This document shows, in pieces, positions 33,235 through 43,435 of a DNA stretch of 64,000 nucleotides. The notes under the pieces are model-generated. The model was not told where the DNA came from and did no database searches. It saw only the letters and a program-made list of their open reading frames with translations. The stretch is from assembly GCA_041662485.1 (NCBI GenBank), contig JBAZSJ010000001.1, positions 124,001 to 188,000 on the forward strand. The letters are read 5' to 3'. Origin of the DNA: Rariglobus sp041662485 (GTDB taxonomy: Bacteria > Verrucomicrobiota > Verrucomicrobiia > Opitutales > Opitutaceae). Position 1 is the first letter of the stretch; every line of letters begins with the position of its first letter. The translations under genes were made by a program, and so were the position numbers.

Positions 33235-35667
33235 TCAGGCGGGCGGCGGTGACGTGATCGCGTGGTGGGCGCGGGCGAGCGCTTCCTTCAGCTGGTCCAC
33301 GCGAAGCGGCTTGCTGAGGAAGTCGTTCATGCCGGCGGCGAGGGCGTGCTCGCGGTCCTCGGCAAAGGCGCCGGCGGTGAGCGCGATGATCCAGGGGCGA
33401 TCCTTCCATTCGGGGCGGGCGCGGATGCGGCGGGTGGCGGTGAGGCCGTCCATGTTGGGCATCTGCACGTCCATGAGGATCACGTCGAAGGCGCGGCGCT
33501 GGAGGGCGCCGATCACCTCGACGCCGTCGGAGACGACCTCGATGTCGTAGCCGAGGCGTTGGAGGGTGAGGCGGGCGACGCGCTGGTTCACGCTGTTGTC
33601 CTCGGCCATGAGGATGGTGAGGGGCATGACTTCGCCGAGACGTTCCTGGGGCGCGACGAAGACCGGAGGGGCGGGCGCGACGCCGGAGGAGGCGACCATC
33701 ACGGGAAGTGTCAGGGTAAAAACCGAGCCGAGGCCGGGCTGGCTCTCGACGCCGAGCGTGCCGCCCATGAGTTCGGACAGTCCCCGGCTGATCGCGAGAC
33801 CGAGGCCGGTGCCGCCATGCGTGCGGGTGGTGGAGGCGTCCACCTGGTGGAAGCGCTCGAAAAGCCCCTCCTGTTTGTCCTTGGGAATTCCCATGCCGGT
33901 GTCGCGCACATGGAAGCTCACGGTGCAGCTCTTTGGCGTGAGCGGGCGGGCGTCCGCCGTGACGGTGACGCCGCCGCGCTCGGTGAATTTCACGGCGTTG
34001 CCGAGGAGGTTGACGAGGATCTGGCGGAGGCGGGTGGCGTCGCCGATGATGATGCGCGGCACGTTCGGCCCGATCCGGCGGTTGATCTCGAGGCCCTTTT
34101 CCAGGGCGTGCGCGCCGACGAGGTCGATGGCATCCTCGATGCACAGGATGAGGTCGAAGGGCTGGCGCTCGAGTTCGACGCGGCCGGCCTCGATCTTCGA
34201 GTAGTCGAGGGTGTCGTTGATGAGGGTGAGGAGGGTTTCGCCGGAGAGTTTTATCGTGCGCAGGTAGTCGCGCTGGTCGGGCATGAGGGGGGTGTCGGCG
34301 AGGATGTTGGTCATGCCGATGACGCCGTTGAGGGGGGTGCGGATCTCGTGGCTGATGTTGGCGAGGAAGGCGCTCTTGGCCTGGTTGGCGGACTCGGCGG
34401 CGCGGGCGAGGCGGTTGGTTTCCTCGATGGTGGCATGGAGGGAGGCGTTGGCGGTGCGCAGGCTGTCCTCGGATTCGAGCAGGGCGATCATGCTCACGCG
34501 CTCGCGGGTGATGTCGTGGTTGATGCCGTAGGCGCGCAGCGGACGTCCGTCGCGGTCGCGGAGGACGCGGCCGCAGTTGCGCAGGTAGCGGCTTTCGCCG
34601 GAGGGGATCATCACGCGATACTCGATGTCGAATTCGTTGAGGCCTTCGGCGATGTCGTGCTCCAGGCGTTCCTGGACGAAGCGGTCCTCGGGCATGATGC
34701 ACTGGCGCCAGAAATCGGGCCGGCCGGTGAACGTCGAGCGTTCGACCCCGTGGAGCGAAAACATGGCGTCGTCCCAGATGAGCTCGCCGGTCGTGAAGTC
34801 GTGCTCCCAGATGCCGATGCCGGCGGCCTTGGCCGCGAGACTGATGCGCTCGGCGAGGCGCAGCACATCGAGCTCGGCGCGCTTGCGCTCGTCGATGTCC
34901 TGGATGGTGCCGGCCACGCGGACAACGTGGCCGTCCCGTGTCTCCGCATGGCCGATGCTGCGCACCCAGATGACGCGGCCGTCCGCCTGCCGCAGCTCCA
35001 GCTCCACGTCGAAGGGCACGCCCATTTCGATGCATTGGGTGAAGGCGGCCTCGATGATGGGACGGTGGGGCTCGATATAGGCGGTGATCGCGTCGGCGAC
35101 GTCGACCATGAGGGCAAAGGGCCTGAGGTGGATGCGAAAGGTTTCGGCGCTCCAAATAAGGGTCCGGGTTTGCGGGTAGTATTCCCAGCTGCCGATCCGG
35201 GCGATATGCTGGGCTTCGCGGAGACTGGATTCGCTGCGGGCGAGGGCGGTCTCGCGTTCGACGCGCTCGGTCACGTCGGTCTGGACCGCCATGAAGGCGA
35301 CGACACCGCCGGCGGTGTCGCGAATCGGCTGGCCGTCGATGCGGACCCAGTAGCACCGGCCGTCCTTGCGCTGGTTGAGGATGGTCGTGTTGAACGGTTT
35401 TCCGTTTCGTATGGCGTTACCCATCTCTCGCGCCTTGGCGGCGTCGCTGGCCGCGCATTGCAGGATGTGCCCGGGGCTGTGCCCCTGCACCTCGGCCAAC
35501 TCGTAACCGGTGAGACGGGTGAAGCTGGCGTTGACCCAGAGGATGCGGGACTGCGGATCGGTGATGACGACCGAATTTGGAGTCAGCTGCGCAACCATTG
35601 CGAGCAGGTCGTTGGTCGCGACCGGCAGGTCTCCCGGCTTGGGCAACGGTGCATCAAAAGGGGTCAT
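33235..35667 (-). CDS. PAS-domain hybrid sensor histidine kinase
   Basis: An 810-residue soluble kinase, started at the ATG at 35667 because residues upstream do not resemble a PAS start. It has three PAS/PAC modules (about 20-140, 150-270 and 275-395), a short coiled coil, HisKA with phospho-acceptor His440 in ISHEIRTPLNG, HATPase_c with DTGMGIPKDKQ and GGTGLGLAIS, and a C-terminal receiver (phospho-acceptor Asp733 in ILMDVQMPNMDG). There is no membrane helix, so it senses a cytoplasmic signal (redox, ligand or light via PAS). No HPt or output regulator is adjacent. Confidence 0.9.
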   Translation of the reverse strand: MTPFDAPLPKPGDLPVATNDLLAMVAQLTPNSVVITDPQSRILWVNASFTRLTGYELAEVQGHSPGHILQCAASDAAKAREMGNAIRNGKPFNTTILNQRKDGRCYWVRIDGQPIRDTAGGVVAFMAVQTDVTERVERETALARSESSLREAQHIARIGSWEYYPQTRTLIWSAETFRIHLRPFALMVDVADAITAYIEPHRPIIEAAFTQCIEMGVPFDVELELRQADGRVIWVRSIGHAETRDGHVVRVAGTIQDIDERKRAELDVLRLAERISLAAKAAGIGIWEHDFTTGELIWDDAMFSLHGVERSTFTGRPDFWRQCIMPEDRFVQERLEHDIAEGLNEFDIEYRVMIPSGESRYLRNCGRVLRDRDGRPLRAYGINHDITRERVSMIALLESEDSLRTANASLHATIEETNRLARAAESANQAKSAFLANISHEIRTPLNGVIGMTNILADTPLMPDQRDYLRTIKLSGETLLTLINDTLDYSKIEAGRVELERQPFDLILCIEDAIDLVGAHALEKGLEINRRIGPNVPRIIIGDATRLRQILVNLLGNAVKFTERGGVTVTADARPLTPKSCTVSFHVRDTGMGIPKDKQEGLFERFHQVDASTTRTHGGTGLGLAISRGLSELMGGTLGVESQPGLGSVFTLTLPVMVASSGVAPAPPVFVAPQERLGEVMPLTILMAEDNSVNQRVARLTLQRLGYDIEVVSDGVEVIGALQRRAFDVILMDVQMPNMDGLTATRRIRARPEWKDRPWIIALTAGAFAEDREHALAAGMNDFLSKPLRVDQLKEALARAHHAITSPPPA

Positions 35668-35803
35668 GGGTGGGCCGGGCTGATTGCCCGCCAGACATCC
35701 AAACTGTCGTCCGAGGCGGCATGGGCGCAAGTCGCATATGGGCGGCAGAGGGCAGGACGAGAAAAGAACTGTCCTTTGCGCGGCCAAACCGTATCTCGGC
35801 TGC

Positions 35804-36898
<1,095 letters not shown>

Positions 36899-36965
36899 GG
36901 GATTGGCGGTGTGTGCCGCGCTGGGAATAATGGAGACGCGACCTCCCGGTCGCGTGACGGGGACC

Positions 36966-37080
36966 GTAGCCGTAATTGGCCGTGCGGAGGACGGACCTCC
37001 AGGTCCGTCTTGATATTTTTTCGAGGACGTCCAATCGGGTCGGACCGGGAGGTCCGACCTCCTTTTAAGCCACAGTTTTA
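36966..37080. repeat. Intergenic palindromic repeat, family C, copy 1
   Basis: Contains a perfect GACGGACCT / AGGTCCGTC hairpin (36990-37009) and a CGGACC..GGTCCG hairpin (37041-37055) followed by GACCTCCTTTT. The ends carry GTAGCCGT on the left and GCCACAGTTTTA on the right. Related copies lie at 40960-41082 and 42447-42542. It occupies the gap between convergent rlmN and the transglycosylase gene. Confidence 0.75.
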
Positions 37081-37091
37081 TTTGAAATGCC

Positions 37092-38117
37092 CTAATGGGT
37101 GGCAGGCGGCTTCACGGGGTCGCCCAGCGCACCGGGCGCGATGCCTTCGCGCACCTTGAGAGTCGCTAGGACCTTGGGGACGTAGAGGCGGGTTTCGGTG
37201 GGCAGCGAGTCGGCGATCTCGGCAAACGTCTTTGCGTTTTGTTTTTTCAACATCCGCCCCACGCGGCCTTCGCCGGCGTTGTAGGCGGCGAGGGCGAGCG
37301 GCCAGGAATCAAAGCGGTCATGCAACCCGCGCAGTAGTTTGGCGCTGGCGTGCGCGCTCTTCGACGGATCAGTGCGGGTGTCGAAAGGGAACAGGCTCAG
37401 GCCCAGGGCGCGAGCGGTGTCAGGCATGAGTTGAAACAACCCGCGCGCTCCGGCCGGACTGCGCGCGTTGGGGTTGAACATGGACTCCGTCTCGGCGAGC
37501 CACGCCAGCTCGGCGGGCACACCCTCGGCGACGAAGGCTTTTTTCAACTCGGGAAGGAATTCATCGGCCCGCTTCGGACGCGGGCGATCCTGAATCCGGC
37601 CGACCCAGAGATCGTAAAGGGGGACTTTTGGGCCGGCGGGAGTCGGCGGTGGAAGCGGGGTGGGGGCCGGTGTCGGGGTGGGGGCCGGACCCGGAGAGGG
37701 CACCGGGGTTGGAACCGGCGCGGGGACGGTTGTTATTTTTTCGGCTTCCTTGGCCGCCTCGATTTCGTCGATCCGCTCTACCAGCCAGTCGGCGTAGTCC
37801 TGGTATTCGGGAAGAACGCGCAACGCGGCGAGAGCCGCCTTGGCTTCCGGCTCGTAGGCGGCGAGCTCGGCGAGCGAACCGGTCTGGCGGGTCTTTTCCA
37901 GGCGGGCGACAAACTCGTCCCACTTCGCGCGCGTGGGAAACTCGAACTGCTCCTTGATTTCCGCCGGGGCGTAGGCGTCGAACAGGGCCTTGCCTTGGGC
38001 GAACAGGTCATCTTCCGGAGTCGAGGCTTTGGCGGCGGGCGCGGGCGCGTCGGCGAAGGCCGTGGCGGCGGCCAGCAGGGCGGCGAGGCGGAGGATATTG
38101 CGGGCGAGAGGGTTCAC
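37092..38117 (-). CDS. Lytic transglycosylase (SLT family 1), exported
   Basis: A 341-residue protein with a signal peptide (LARNILRLAALLAAATAFADA), a helical N-terminal part, a Pro-rich linker (repeats of PTP/PAPTP around 125-165), then an SLT/goose-lysozyme-like domain. The catalytic glutamate is in AELAWLAETESMFNPNARSPAGARGLFQLMP, followed by the AAYNAGEGRVGR motif typical of MltD/Slt enzymes. It cleaves peptidoglycan between MurNAc and GlcNAc. No LysM repeats were seen. The proline-rich linker is unusually regular and would let the domain reach across the periplasm. Confidence 0.88.
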   Translation of the reverse strand: MNPLARNILRLAALLAAATAFADAPAPAAKASTPEDDLFAQGKALFDAYAPAEIKEQFEFPTRAKWDEFVARLEKTRQTGSLAELAAYEPEAKAALAALRVLPEYQDYADWLVERIDEIEAAKEAEKITTVPAPVPTPVPSPGPAPTPTPAPTPLPPPTPAGPKVPLYDLWVGRIQDRPRPKRADEFLPELKKAFVAEGVPAELAWLAETESMFNPNARSPAGARGLFQLMPDTARALGLSLFPFDTRTDPSKSAHASAKLLRGLHDRFDSWPLALAAYNAGEGRVGRMLKKQNAKTFAEIADSLPTETRLYVPKVLATLKVREGIAPGALGDPVKPPATH

Positions 38118-38227
38118 ACGCGTATGGGACCTGCTTTCAGGCTATTGGTTGCGCGTCCGCAGGCGAGCCGGGACTGCTTTACCGTTTGACCCTCCCTAGG
38201 GGCCGCGTAGTTAAAACCCTCCCTCGG

Positions 38228-39625
38228 ATGAATCGGGTCTACATCAAAACCTACGGGTGCCAGATGAACGAACGCGACAGCGATGCCGTCGCGGCGATGC
38301 TTCGCGCCCGCGGCTACCGCATCGTCCAGGACGAGAACGCCTGCGACATCATGCTGCTCAACACCTGCTCCGTGCGCGACGCCGCCGAGCAGAAGGCCAT
38401 CGGCAAGGCCGGCTACGTCTCCCACCGCAAGAAACACCAGCCCGACTTCGTCCTCGGCATCCTCGGCTGCATGGCGCAAAACCGCGGCGCCGAGCTCCTC
38501 GACAAACTGCCCGACGTGGACCTCATCGTGGGCACGCAGAAATTTCACCAGGTTCCCGACTACCTCGACAACCTCCGTGCCGCCCGCGAGGCCGGCGTGC
38601 CCATTGGCGAGACCATCATCGACATCGCGGAAGAAGCCGGTTCGCAGAACACCATCAAAGACCACCTTGCGCCCGAGGCGGATGCGAACGGCGCCGCGCA
38701 GCAGCAGGTCAACGCCTTTGTCTCGATCCAGCAGGGCTGCAACATGGACTGCCACTTCTGCATCGTCCCGAAAACGCGCGGCGACGAGCGCTCGCGTCCG
38801 ATGGACGAGATCGTCGCCGAATGCGAGGGGCTGGCGAAGCGCGGCGTGAAGGAGATCACGCTCCTCGGCCAGATCGTGACGAGCTACGGTCGACGCGACT
38901 ATGCGCATACCGGCGGCGTGTCGCCGTTTGTGCAGCTGATCGAAAAGGTCCACGCCATCGACGGCATCGAGCGCATTCGCTTCACCTCGCCGCACCCGCG
39001 CGGGTTTAAGGACGATCTTGTCGAAGCTTACGGACGCCTCCCGAAACTCTGCGAATACGTCCACCTGCCCATGCAGAGCGGCAGCAACCGCATCCTGAAG
39101 GCGATGAACCGTCCCTACTCTCGCGAGCGCTACAAGGAGATCGTGGACGCCCTTCGCGCGGTGCGGCCCGACATGTATTTCTCGACCGACATCATCGTGG
39201 GCTTCCCCGGCGAGACCGACGAAGAGTTCGAGCAGACGCGCGAGCTGTTCGAGACGTGCAACTACGACATGGCCTACATCTTCAAGTATTCCATCCGCAG
39301 CGGCACGCCGGCGGCGGAACTCGGCGACCAGATCCCCGACGAGGTGAAGGAACACCGCAACGCCGTGCTCCTCGACATCCTCCGCAAAAACTCCGAGCGC
39401 CGCAACGCCGCCCTGCTCGGCACCGTCGAGGAAGTGCTCGTCGAAGGGCCGGACAAGACCGGCCAGCGCTTCACGGGTCGCACGCGCGGCAACCGCGTGA
39501 CGATCTTCGACGCCGACCCGCGACTCGTGGGGCAGCTCGTGCCGCTCAAGATCGACCGCGCCAGCGTGAGCACTCTTTACGGCGAACTCGTGCTCGCCGG
39601 GGTCGAGACCCGCGGTTCTTCTTAA
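38228..39625 (+). CDS. miaB: tRNA-2-methylthio-N6-dimethylallyladenosine synthase
   Basis: A 465-residue radical SAM methylthiotransferase. The start was set at the ATG at 38228, giving the canonical MNRVYIKTYGCQMN. The N-terminal UPF0004 domain carries the auxiliary cluster cysteines (YGCQMN, NTCSVR, GCMAQ). The radical SAM cysteines are in GCNMDCHFCIVP (CxxxCxxC), with the C-terminal TRAM domain after about residue 390. It adds the 2-methylthio group to i6A37 of tRNAs. Clean length and motifs leave little doubt. Confidence 0.94.
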   Translation: MNRVYIKTYGCQMNERDSDAVAAMLRARGYRIVQDENACDIMLLNTCSVRDAAEQKAIGKAGYVSHRKKHQPDFVLGILGCMAQNRGAELLDKLPDVDLIVGTQKFHQVPDYLDNLRAAREAGVPIGETIIDIAEEAGSQNTIKDHLAPEADANGAAQQQVNAFVSIQQGCNMDCHFCIVPKTRGDERSRPMDEIVAECEGLAKRGVKEITLLGQIVTSYGRRDYAHTGGVSPFVQLIEKVHAIDGIERIRFTSPHPRGFKDDLVEAYGRLPKLCEYVHLPMQSGSNRILKAMNRPYSRERYKEIVDALRAVRPDMYFSTDIIVGFPGETDEEFEQTRELFETCNYDMAYIFKYSIRSGTPAAELGDQIPDEVKEHRNAVLLDILRKNSERRNAALLGTVEEVLVEGPDKTGQRFTGRTRGNRVTIFDADPRLVGQLVPLKIDRASVSTLYGELVLAGVETRGSS

Positions 39626-39634
39626 TTTTTACGC

Positions 39635-40174
39635 ATGTCACTTTTAATCGCCACCCTCATCCCCGGTCTGCTGCTGCTCGCCCTTGGGGTGCTTTTTCTG
39701 ATCGGCAACTCGGCGATCACGGCGACGTTCAAGGCGCTGCCCCGTTCGCAGAAAGCCGCGTATGCCTTTTTCGGCACGGGCGCGCTCTGGTTTCTCTACA
39801 ACGCCTGGAACCTTTCTAACGCCGACTTCGGCGAGTATCACGTGCAGCTGACCATCGGCTTCGCGATCATCGCGGCGCTTTCGTTCAAGCTGGTGCCCGA
39901 TTTCCTGGCTGTGCGCGGCCTGTGCGTGCTGGTGCTGCTGGGCGCGTCGCCGCTGCTCTACGCGGCCTACATGGAGTATGACAAACCGCAGCGCCTGTTC
40001 ATGGTGACGGCCGTTTACATCGCGATCGCGCTGGCGATCTACCTTGGCGCGTCGCCGTTCCGCCTGCGCGATTTCTTTGAATGGCTCTACCGCGTTCCTG
40101 TGCGCGGAAAAATTCTCGGCGGCGCGCTCGCCGCCTACGGCCTGCTGCTTGTCGGCGTGGCCTTCACCTACTGA
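39635..40174 (+). CDS. Conserved multi-pass membrane protein, function unknown
   Basis: A 179-residue protein with about five membrane helices (roughly 4-24, 44-62, 70-88, 92-115 and 128-146, with a last one at 160-178). It follows miaB after 9 bp and should share its transcript. No motif was recognised. The next gene (gmk) is 142 bp away, behind a family B repeat. Confidence 0.7.
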   Translation: MSLLIATLIPGLLLLALGVLFLIGNSAITATFKALPRSQKAAYAFFGTGALWFLYNAWNLSNADFGEYHVQLTIGFAIIAALSFKLVPDFLAVRGLCVLVLLGASPLLYAAYMEYDKPQRLFMVTAVYIAIALAIYLGASPFRLRDFFEWLYRVPVRGKILGGALAAYGLLLVGVAFTY

Positions 40175-40208
40175 GGCCATGGTCATTATGATTCGGGTGA
40201 TCTCATTG

Positions 40209-40272
40209 GGTAGGGACGGACCGCTGGGCCGTCCGTTGGGTGCATCGGCGGTCCCAGCGGTCCCGCCCTACC
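40209..40272. repeat. Palindromic intergenic repeat, family B (full copy)
   Basis: The left arm GGTAGGGACGGACCGCTGGG (40209) pairs with the right arm ending CCCAGCGGTCCCGCCCTACC (40272). This is the same family as 295-378. It lies between the membrane protein gene and gmk, all on the plus strand. Confidence 0.8.
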
Positions 40273-40316
40273 TCAAATCCCTGCATAGAAAGCCGTTGGT
40301 GTAATTCGCTCCTCCC

Positions 40317-40949
40317 ATGCCCGACACTGGTCATTCGTCATTGGTCATTGGTCATTCCGACGCATCCGCGCCGGTTTTGCTGGTGCTCGCCGGTCCCGCC
40401 GGCTCGGGCAAGACCACGCTGTGCGAGCGCATGGTCGCTGAGATTCCCGGCTTCGAGCGAGTGGTCACGACGACGACGCGCGCGCCGCGTCCGGGCGAGG
40501 TCAACGGCGTCCATTACCACTTTTTCTCCCCCGAGGAGTTTGACGCGAAGGTCGCGGCGGGCGCGTTTTTGGAGTGGGCGTGGGTCCACAAAAAAAACCG
40601 CTACGGCACGCTCGCATCGTCGGTGCTCGGTCCGCTCGCGGCGGGCCGCAGCGTGATCATCAACGTGGACGTGCAGGGCGTGGAGAACTTCCGCAACGCG
40701 GCGGCGGGCAATCCGCTCCTCGCGAAGCGCATGGGCACGGTGTTCATCAACGTCGCGATTCCCGAGCTGCGCGTGCGGTTGGGCGGCCGCGGCGAGGCCG
40801 AGGCCGAGATCGCGCACCGCATGGAGACGGCCGAACGCGAGCTGAAGGAGATCGGCAAGTTCGACTTCGTGGTCGAGAGCCACGACCGCGAGGGCGACTT
40901 TCAGGCGCTGCTCGCCATCTGGCGCCAGGTGCAGGCGCGGGCGGGCTGA
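40317..40949 (+). CDS. gmk: Guanylate kinase
   Basis: A 210-residue enzyme that phosphorylates GMP to GDP. The P-loop is GPAGSGKTT, followed by TTTTRAPRPGEVNG (GMP-binding) and HYHFFSPEEF; VDVQGVENFR carries the conserved DVQG motif. The first 18 residues lie before the family start and come from a short DNA repeat (TCATTSG units at 40328-40356), so the in vivo start could be downstream, though no in-frame ATG lies there. The upstream gene is separated by a family B repeat. Confidence 0.92.
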   Translation: MPDTGHSSLVIGHSDASAPVLLVLAGPAGSGKTTLCERMVAEIPGFERVVTTTTRAPRPGEVNGVHYHFFSPEEFDAKVAAGAFLEWAWVHKKNRYGTLASSVLGPLAAGRSVIINVDVQGVENFRNAAAGNPLLAKRMGTVFINVAIPELRVRLGGRGEAEAEIAHRMETAERELKEIGKFDFVVESHDREGDFQALLAIWRQVQARAG

Positions 40950-40959
40950 GCATTTTCAG

Positions 40960-41082
40960 TAAAACTATAGCCGTTTATGGGATATAGCGGAGGACGGACC
41001 TCCAGGTCCGTCAGATGATCTTTCGCGGGAGTCCGACTGGATCGGACCGGGGGGGGCGACCTCCTTTACGGCTACAACTTTA
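40960..41082. repeat. Intergenic palindromic repeat, family C, copy 2
   Basis: The ends AAAACTATAGCCG and CGGCTACAACTTTA are approximate inverted repeats. Inside are GACGGACCTCCAGGTCCGTC (hairpin, 40992-41012) and GGACCGG..GACCTCCTTTA. It fills the gap between convergent gmk and the adenylate cyclase gene. The G8 run (41050-41056 region) breaks the second hairpin. Confidence 0.75.
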
Positions 41083-41106
41083 CTTAAAAGTTCTAGCCGG
41101 TTCAGT

Positions 41107-42339
41107 TTAAGCGTTGAGCCCGTAGAGGTGCAGCGGGGCGTTGCGCCCGCGCAACGTGACCTCGCCCAAATCCAGCCACGGGAAATCGCCTGTCACGCAG
41201 CTTCGGGTGGCTTCCGTGAGCAGGATCGTGGCGGGGTGCTTTTTGGTGAGCTCGCACACACGGGAGGCGACGTTCACGCCGTCGCCGATGACGGTGTATT
41301 CCAGTTTCTGCGGAGTGCCGATCGCGCCGGCGATGACCAGGGAGGTGTTCAGGCCGATACCGATCTTCACGGGAAACTCGCCGCGGGCGACGCGCTCTTC
41401 GTTCCACGCGGCGATGGAGCGGGCTATATCGAGGGCGGCGTTCACGGCGCGGGTGGCGTCGTCACGCTGGCGCATGGGCGCCCCGAAAAGCGCCATGACG
41501 CAGTCGCCGATATATTTGTCGACGGTGCCCTGCTGCGCGAAGACCGCTCCGGTGACGCGTTGGAAAAACTGGTTGAGAAACGCCACGGAATCCTCCGGGG
41601 ACATCGACTCGGCGTTCGGGGTGAAGCCGCGGATATCGACAAACATCACGGTGACCTCGCGGGTCGCGGGGCGGTCAAAGACCTTGTTGCGGCGCTCCAA
41701 TTCATCGGCGACCTCGGGGGAGACGAAGCGACGGAGCCGGGCGCGGGCGCGTGATTCGGAGAGGAGCCGGAGCTGCCCTCGCACGATCATGGTCGCGAGC
41801 GCGAGACAGATGAGCAGCAGCATCACGCCGCCCACGCGGACTCGCACGTCGTCCATGCCCGCCTGGAAAAAACCGAGATAGCCCGCGAGAATGCCCGCCG
41901 CCGACACCCACAGCACCGGGAGGGAGAGGCGCAGCGAGTTTGTGAGCATGACGATGTTGGCGGTCGCGACGTAGGCGAAGGCGGCCTCCAGCGTCGAGCG
42001 GCCGTCGAAGTGCGAGAAGGCGTAGAATTGGAGAAACGCCACGTCGCCGAGGGCGAACACCCACCGCCACGCGGTGTGGTGGCGGCGGCTCTTGGCGATG
42101 AAGAGGACGACCACCGCATAAACGACGATCGCATACTCGAACAGCCCGCCGGTTTTCACGCGGTCGAGGGCCGCCTCGATGCCCGGCACCGTGGCGAGCA
42201 CGAGACGCCACCAGGCCATGCGGTATTCCTGGCGGCATTGGGCGCGGCGGATCAGATCGGCCCCCGCGATGTTTTCGCCGGACGTGAGCAGGTTGCGTTT
42301 CCAGCCCTGCAGGGTTTTGGAGGCGGCGGAGGGAAGCAT
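41107..42339 (-). CDS. Membrane-bound class III adenylate/guanylate cyclase
   Basis: A 410-residue protein with about five membrane helices (65-200) and a C-terminal class III cyclase domain starting REVTVMFVDIRGFT. The metal-binding aspartates are in FVDIRGFT and in the GDCVMALFGAP segment. EYTVIGDGVNVASR follows, as in the family. The substrate-specifying residues cannot be judged with confidence, so ATP versus GTP is left open. The membrane region looks like a non-standard sensor. No cAMP-receptor gene is adjacent. Confidence 0.88.
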   Translation of the reverse strand: MLPSAASKTLQGWKRNLLTSGENIAGADLIRRAQCRQEYRMAWWRLVLATVPGIEAALDRVKTGGLFEYAIVVYAVVVLFIAKSRRHHTAWRWVFALGDVAFLQFYAFSHFDGRSTLEAAFAYVATANIVMLTNSLRLSLPVLWVSAAGILAGYLGFFQAGMDDVRVRVGGVMLLLICLALATMIVRGQLRLLSESRARARLRRFVSPEVADELERRNKVFDRPATREVTVMFVDIRGFTPNAESMSPEDSVAFLNQFFQRVTGAVFAQQGTVDKYIGDCVMALFGAPMRQRDDATRAVNAALDIARSIAAWNEERVARGEFPVKIGIGLNTSLVIAGAIGTPQKLEYTVIGDGVNVASRVCELTKKHPATILLTEATRSCVTGDFPWLDLGEVTLRGRNAPLHLYGLNA

Positions 42340-42446
42340 GCGGCGGGAGCGTTGGATGAACCCTGATGGATTCCGATGTCCGCGGCGAGGCTTTCGGCGG
42401 GGCGTCCGAGGTGATTTCCGCCGTCCGGGTGGTCGGGGGATTTACG

Positions 42447-42542
42447 AAAAGAGGATGGACCTCCCGGTCGGTCCCGATGGTCGTTAGCGGGAGTCCACTG
42501 TAGTCGGACCGGGAGGTCCGACCTCCTTTTCGGCTACAGTTT
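42447..42542. repeat. Intergenic palindromic repeat, family C, copy 3
   Basis: Contains GGACCTCCCGGTCGGTCC, and near the right end GGACCGGGAGGTCCGACCTC, followed by CTTTTCGGCTACAG. This is the same plan as copies 1 and 2, here upstream of the cyclase gene and downstream of the SPFH gene. Confidence 0.75.
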
Positions 42543-42549
42543 GATGGCC

Positions 42550-43422
42550 CTAGCTGTTCAGCAGCAGGCCGGTCGAGTCGCCGGAGGTCAGGACGATTTT
42601 GCCCGGGCTTTTCAACGTCGCCTGGATGTCGAGCAGGGTGAACAACGCGGTGGCGACCTCGGGGGTGCGCTGGATTTCGGCGAGGGCGCGGCCCACGACC
42701 TGCGGGCGCACGGCTTGCGCCTGACCGAGTCGTTGAGAGGCTTTTTTGTCGGCTTCCGAGTGGATGATCGCGACTTCGTTCTCGCCGGCCTGGCGCATGG
42801 CGGCGGTCACCTGGCGGAGGCGGTTGACGACCTTGCGCTGGATCTCGGCGATCATGCCCTTGTCGCGGAACGCGACCTTGCGGATGTAGGTCGAGCCGAG
42901 GCTGAAGCCCCACTGCGAGGAGGTGGGGGAAACTTCCTCGCGCACCTTGCGCGAGAGGGCGTCGCGGTTTTCGAGGAGCACCTCGAGGCGGAGATTGGAG
43001 AGCTGCTTGACGACGGCGGTGGCGACGTTGGCCTTGAGGGAGCCGATGGGGTCGGAGTTTTGAAAGAGGAAGGCCTTGGGGTCGTGGACAAACATCTCGA
43101 ACCAGATGCCGACGCCCATGGGAGCGCCTTCCTCGGAGTTGACGAGCTGGTTGCGCAGGTAGGCCTGGTGAATGAGGGTGCGCACCGTGTAGGCTTTTCC
43201 GAACAGGGGGAAGAGCAGCGCCTTCGGCCCGAAGTGAACCAACGGAAAAAAGAGACCGGGTTCTTCCACCTGGCCGACGACTTTTCCGAAGAAAGTGTAA
43301 ACGAGAACGGTGCGCTCGGGGAGCACGCGCCAGAGCTGAAACACGCGGCCGATGGCGAGCAGGATGGGCGTGGCGATGAACGTGCCGATGACGCCGATGA
43401 TGAGGGAGACGAGGAGGGTCAT
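42550..43422 (-). CDS. SPFH/Band 7 domain protein
   Basis: A 290-residue protein. One N-terminal membrane helix (MTLLVSLIIGVIGTFIATPILLAIG), then a Band 7/SPFH domain, then a helical region with many alanine/glutamate heptads (about 210-260) typical of oligomerising flotillin/prohibitin/HflK-type proteins. The start was set at the ATG at 43422, 13 bp after the stop of the upstream SPFH gene. Probably forms a membrane ring with its neighbour. Confidence 0.82.
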   Translation of the reverse strand: MTLLVSLIIGVIGTFIATPILLAIGRVFQLWRVLPERTVLVYTFFGKVVGQVEEPGLFFPLVHFGPKALLFPLFGKAYTVRTLIHQAYLRNQLVNSEEGAPMGVGIWFEMFVHDPKAFLFQNSDPIGSLKANVATAVVKQLSNLRLEVLLENRDALSRKVREEVSPTSSQWGFSLGSTYIRKVAFRDKGMIAEIQRKVVNRLRQVTAAMRQAGENEVAIIHSEADKKASQRLGQAQAVRPQVVGRALAEIQRTPEVATALFTLLDIQATLKSPGKIVLTSGDSTGLLLNS

Positions 43423-43435
43423 GACGAGGGGTGCG

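Noticed and set aside
33262..35670. Long plus-strand open frame opposite the hybrid kinase
   Set aside because: Antisense shadow of the kinase gene; the kinase frame holds all PAS, HisKA and receiver motifs.
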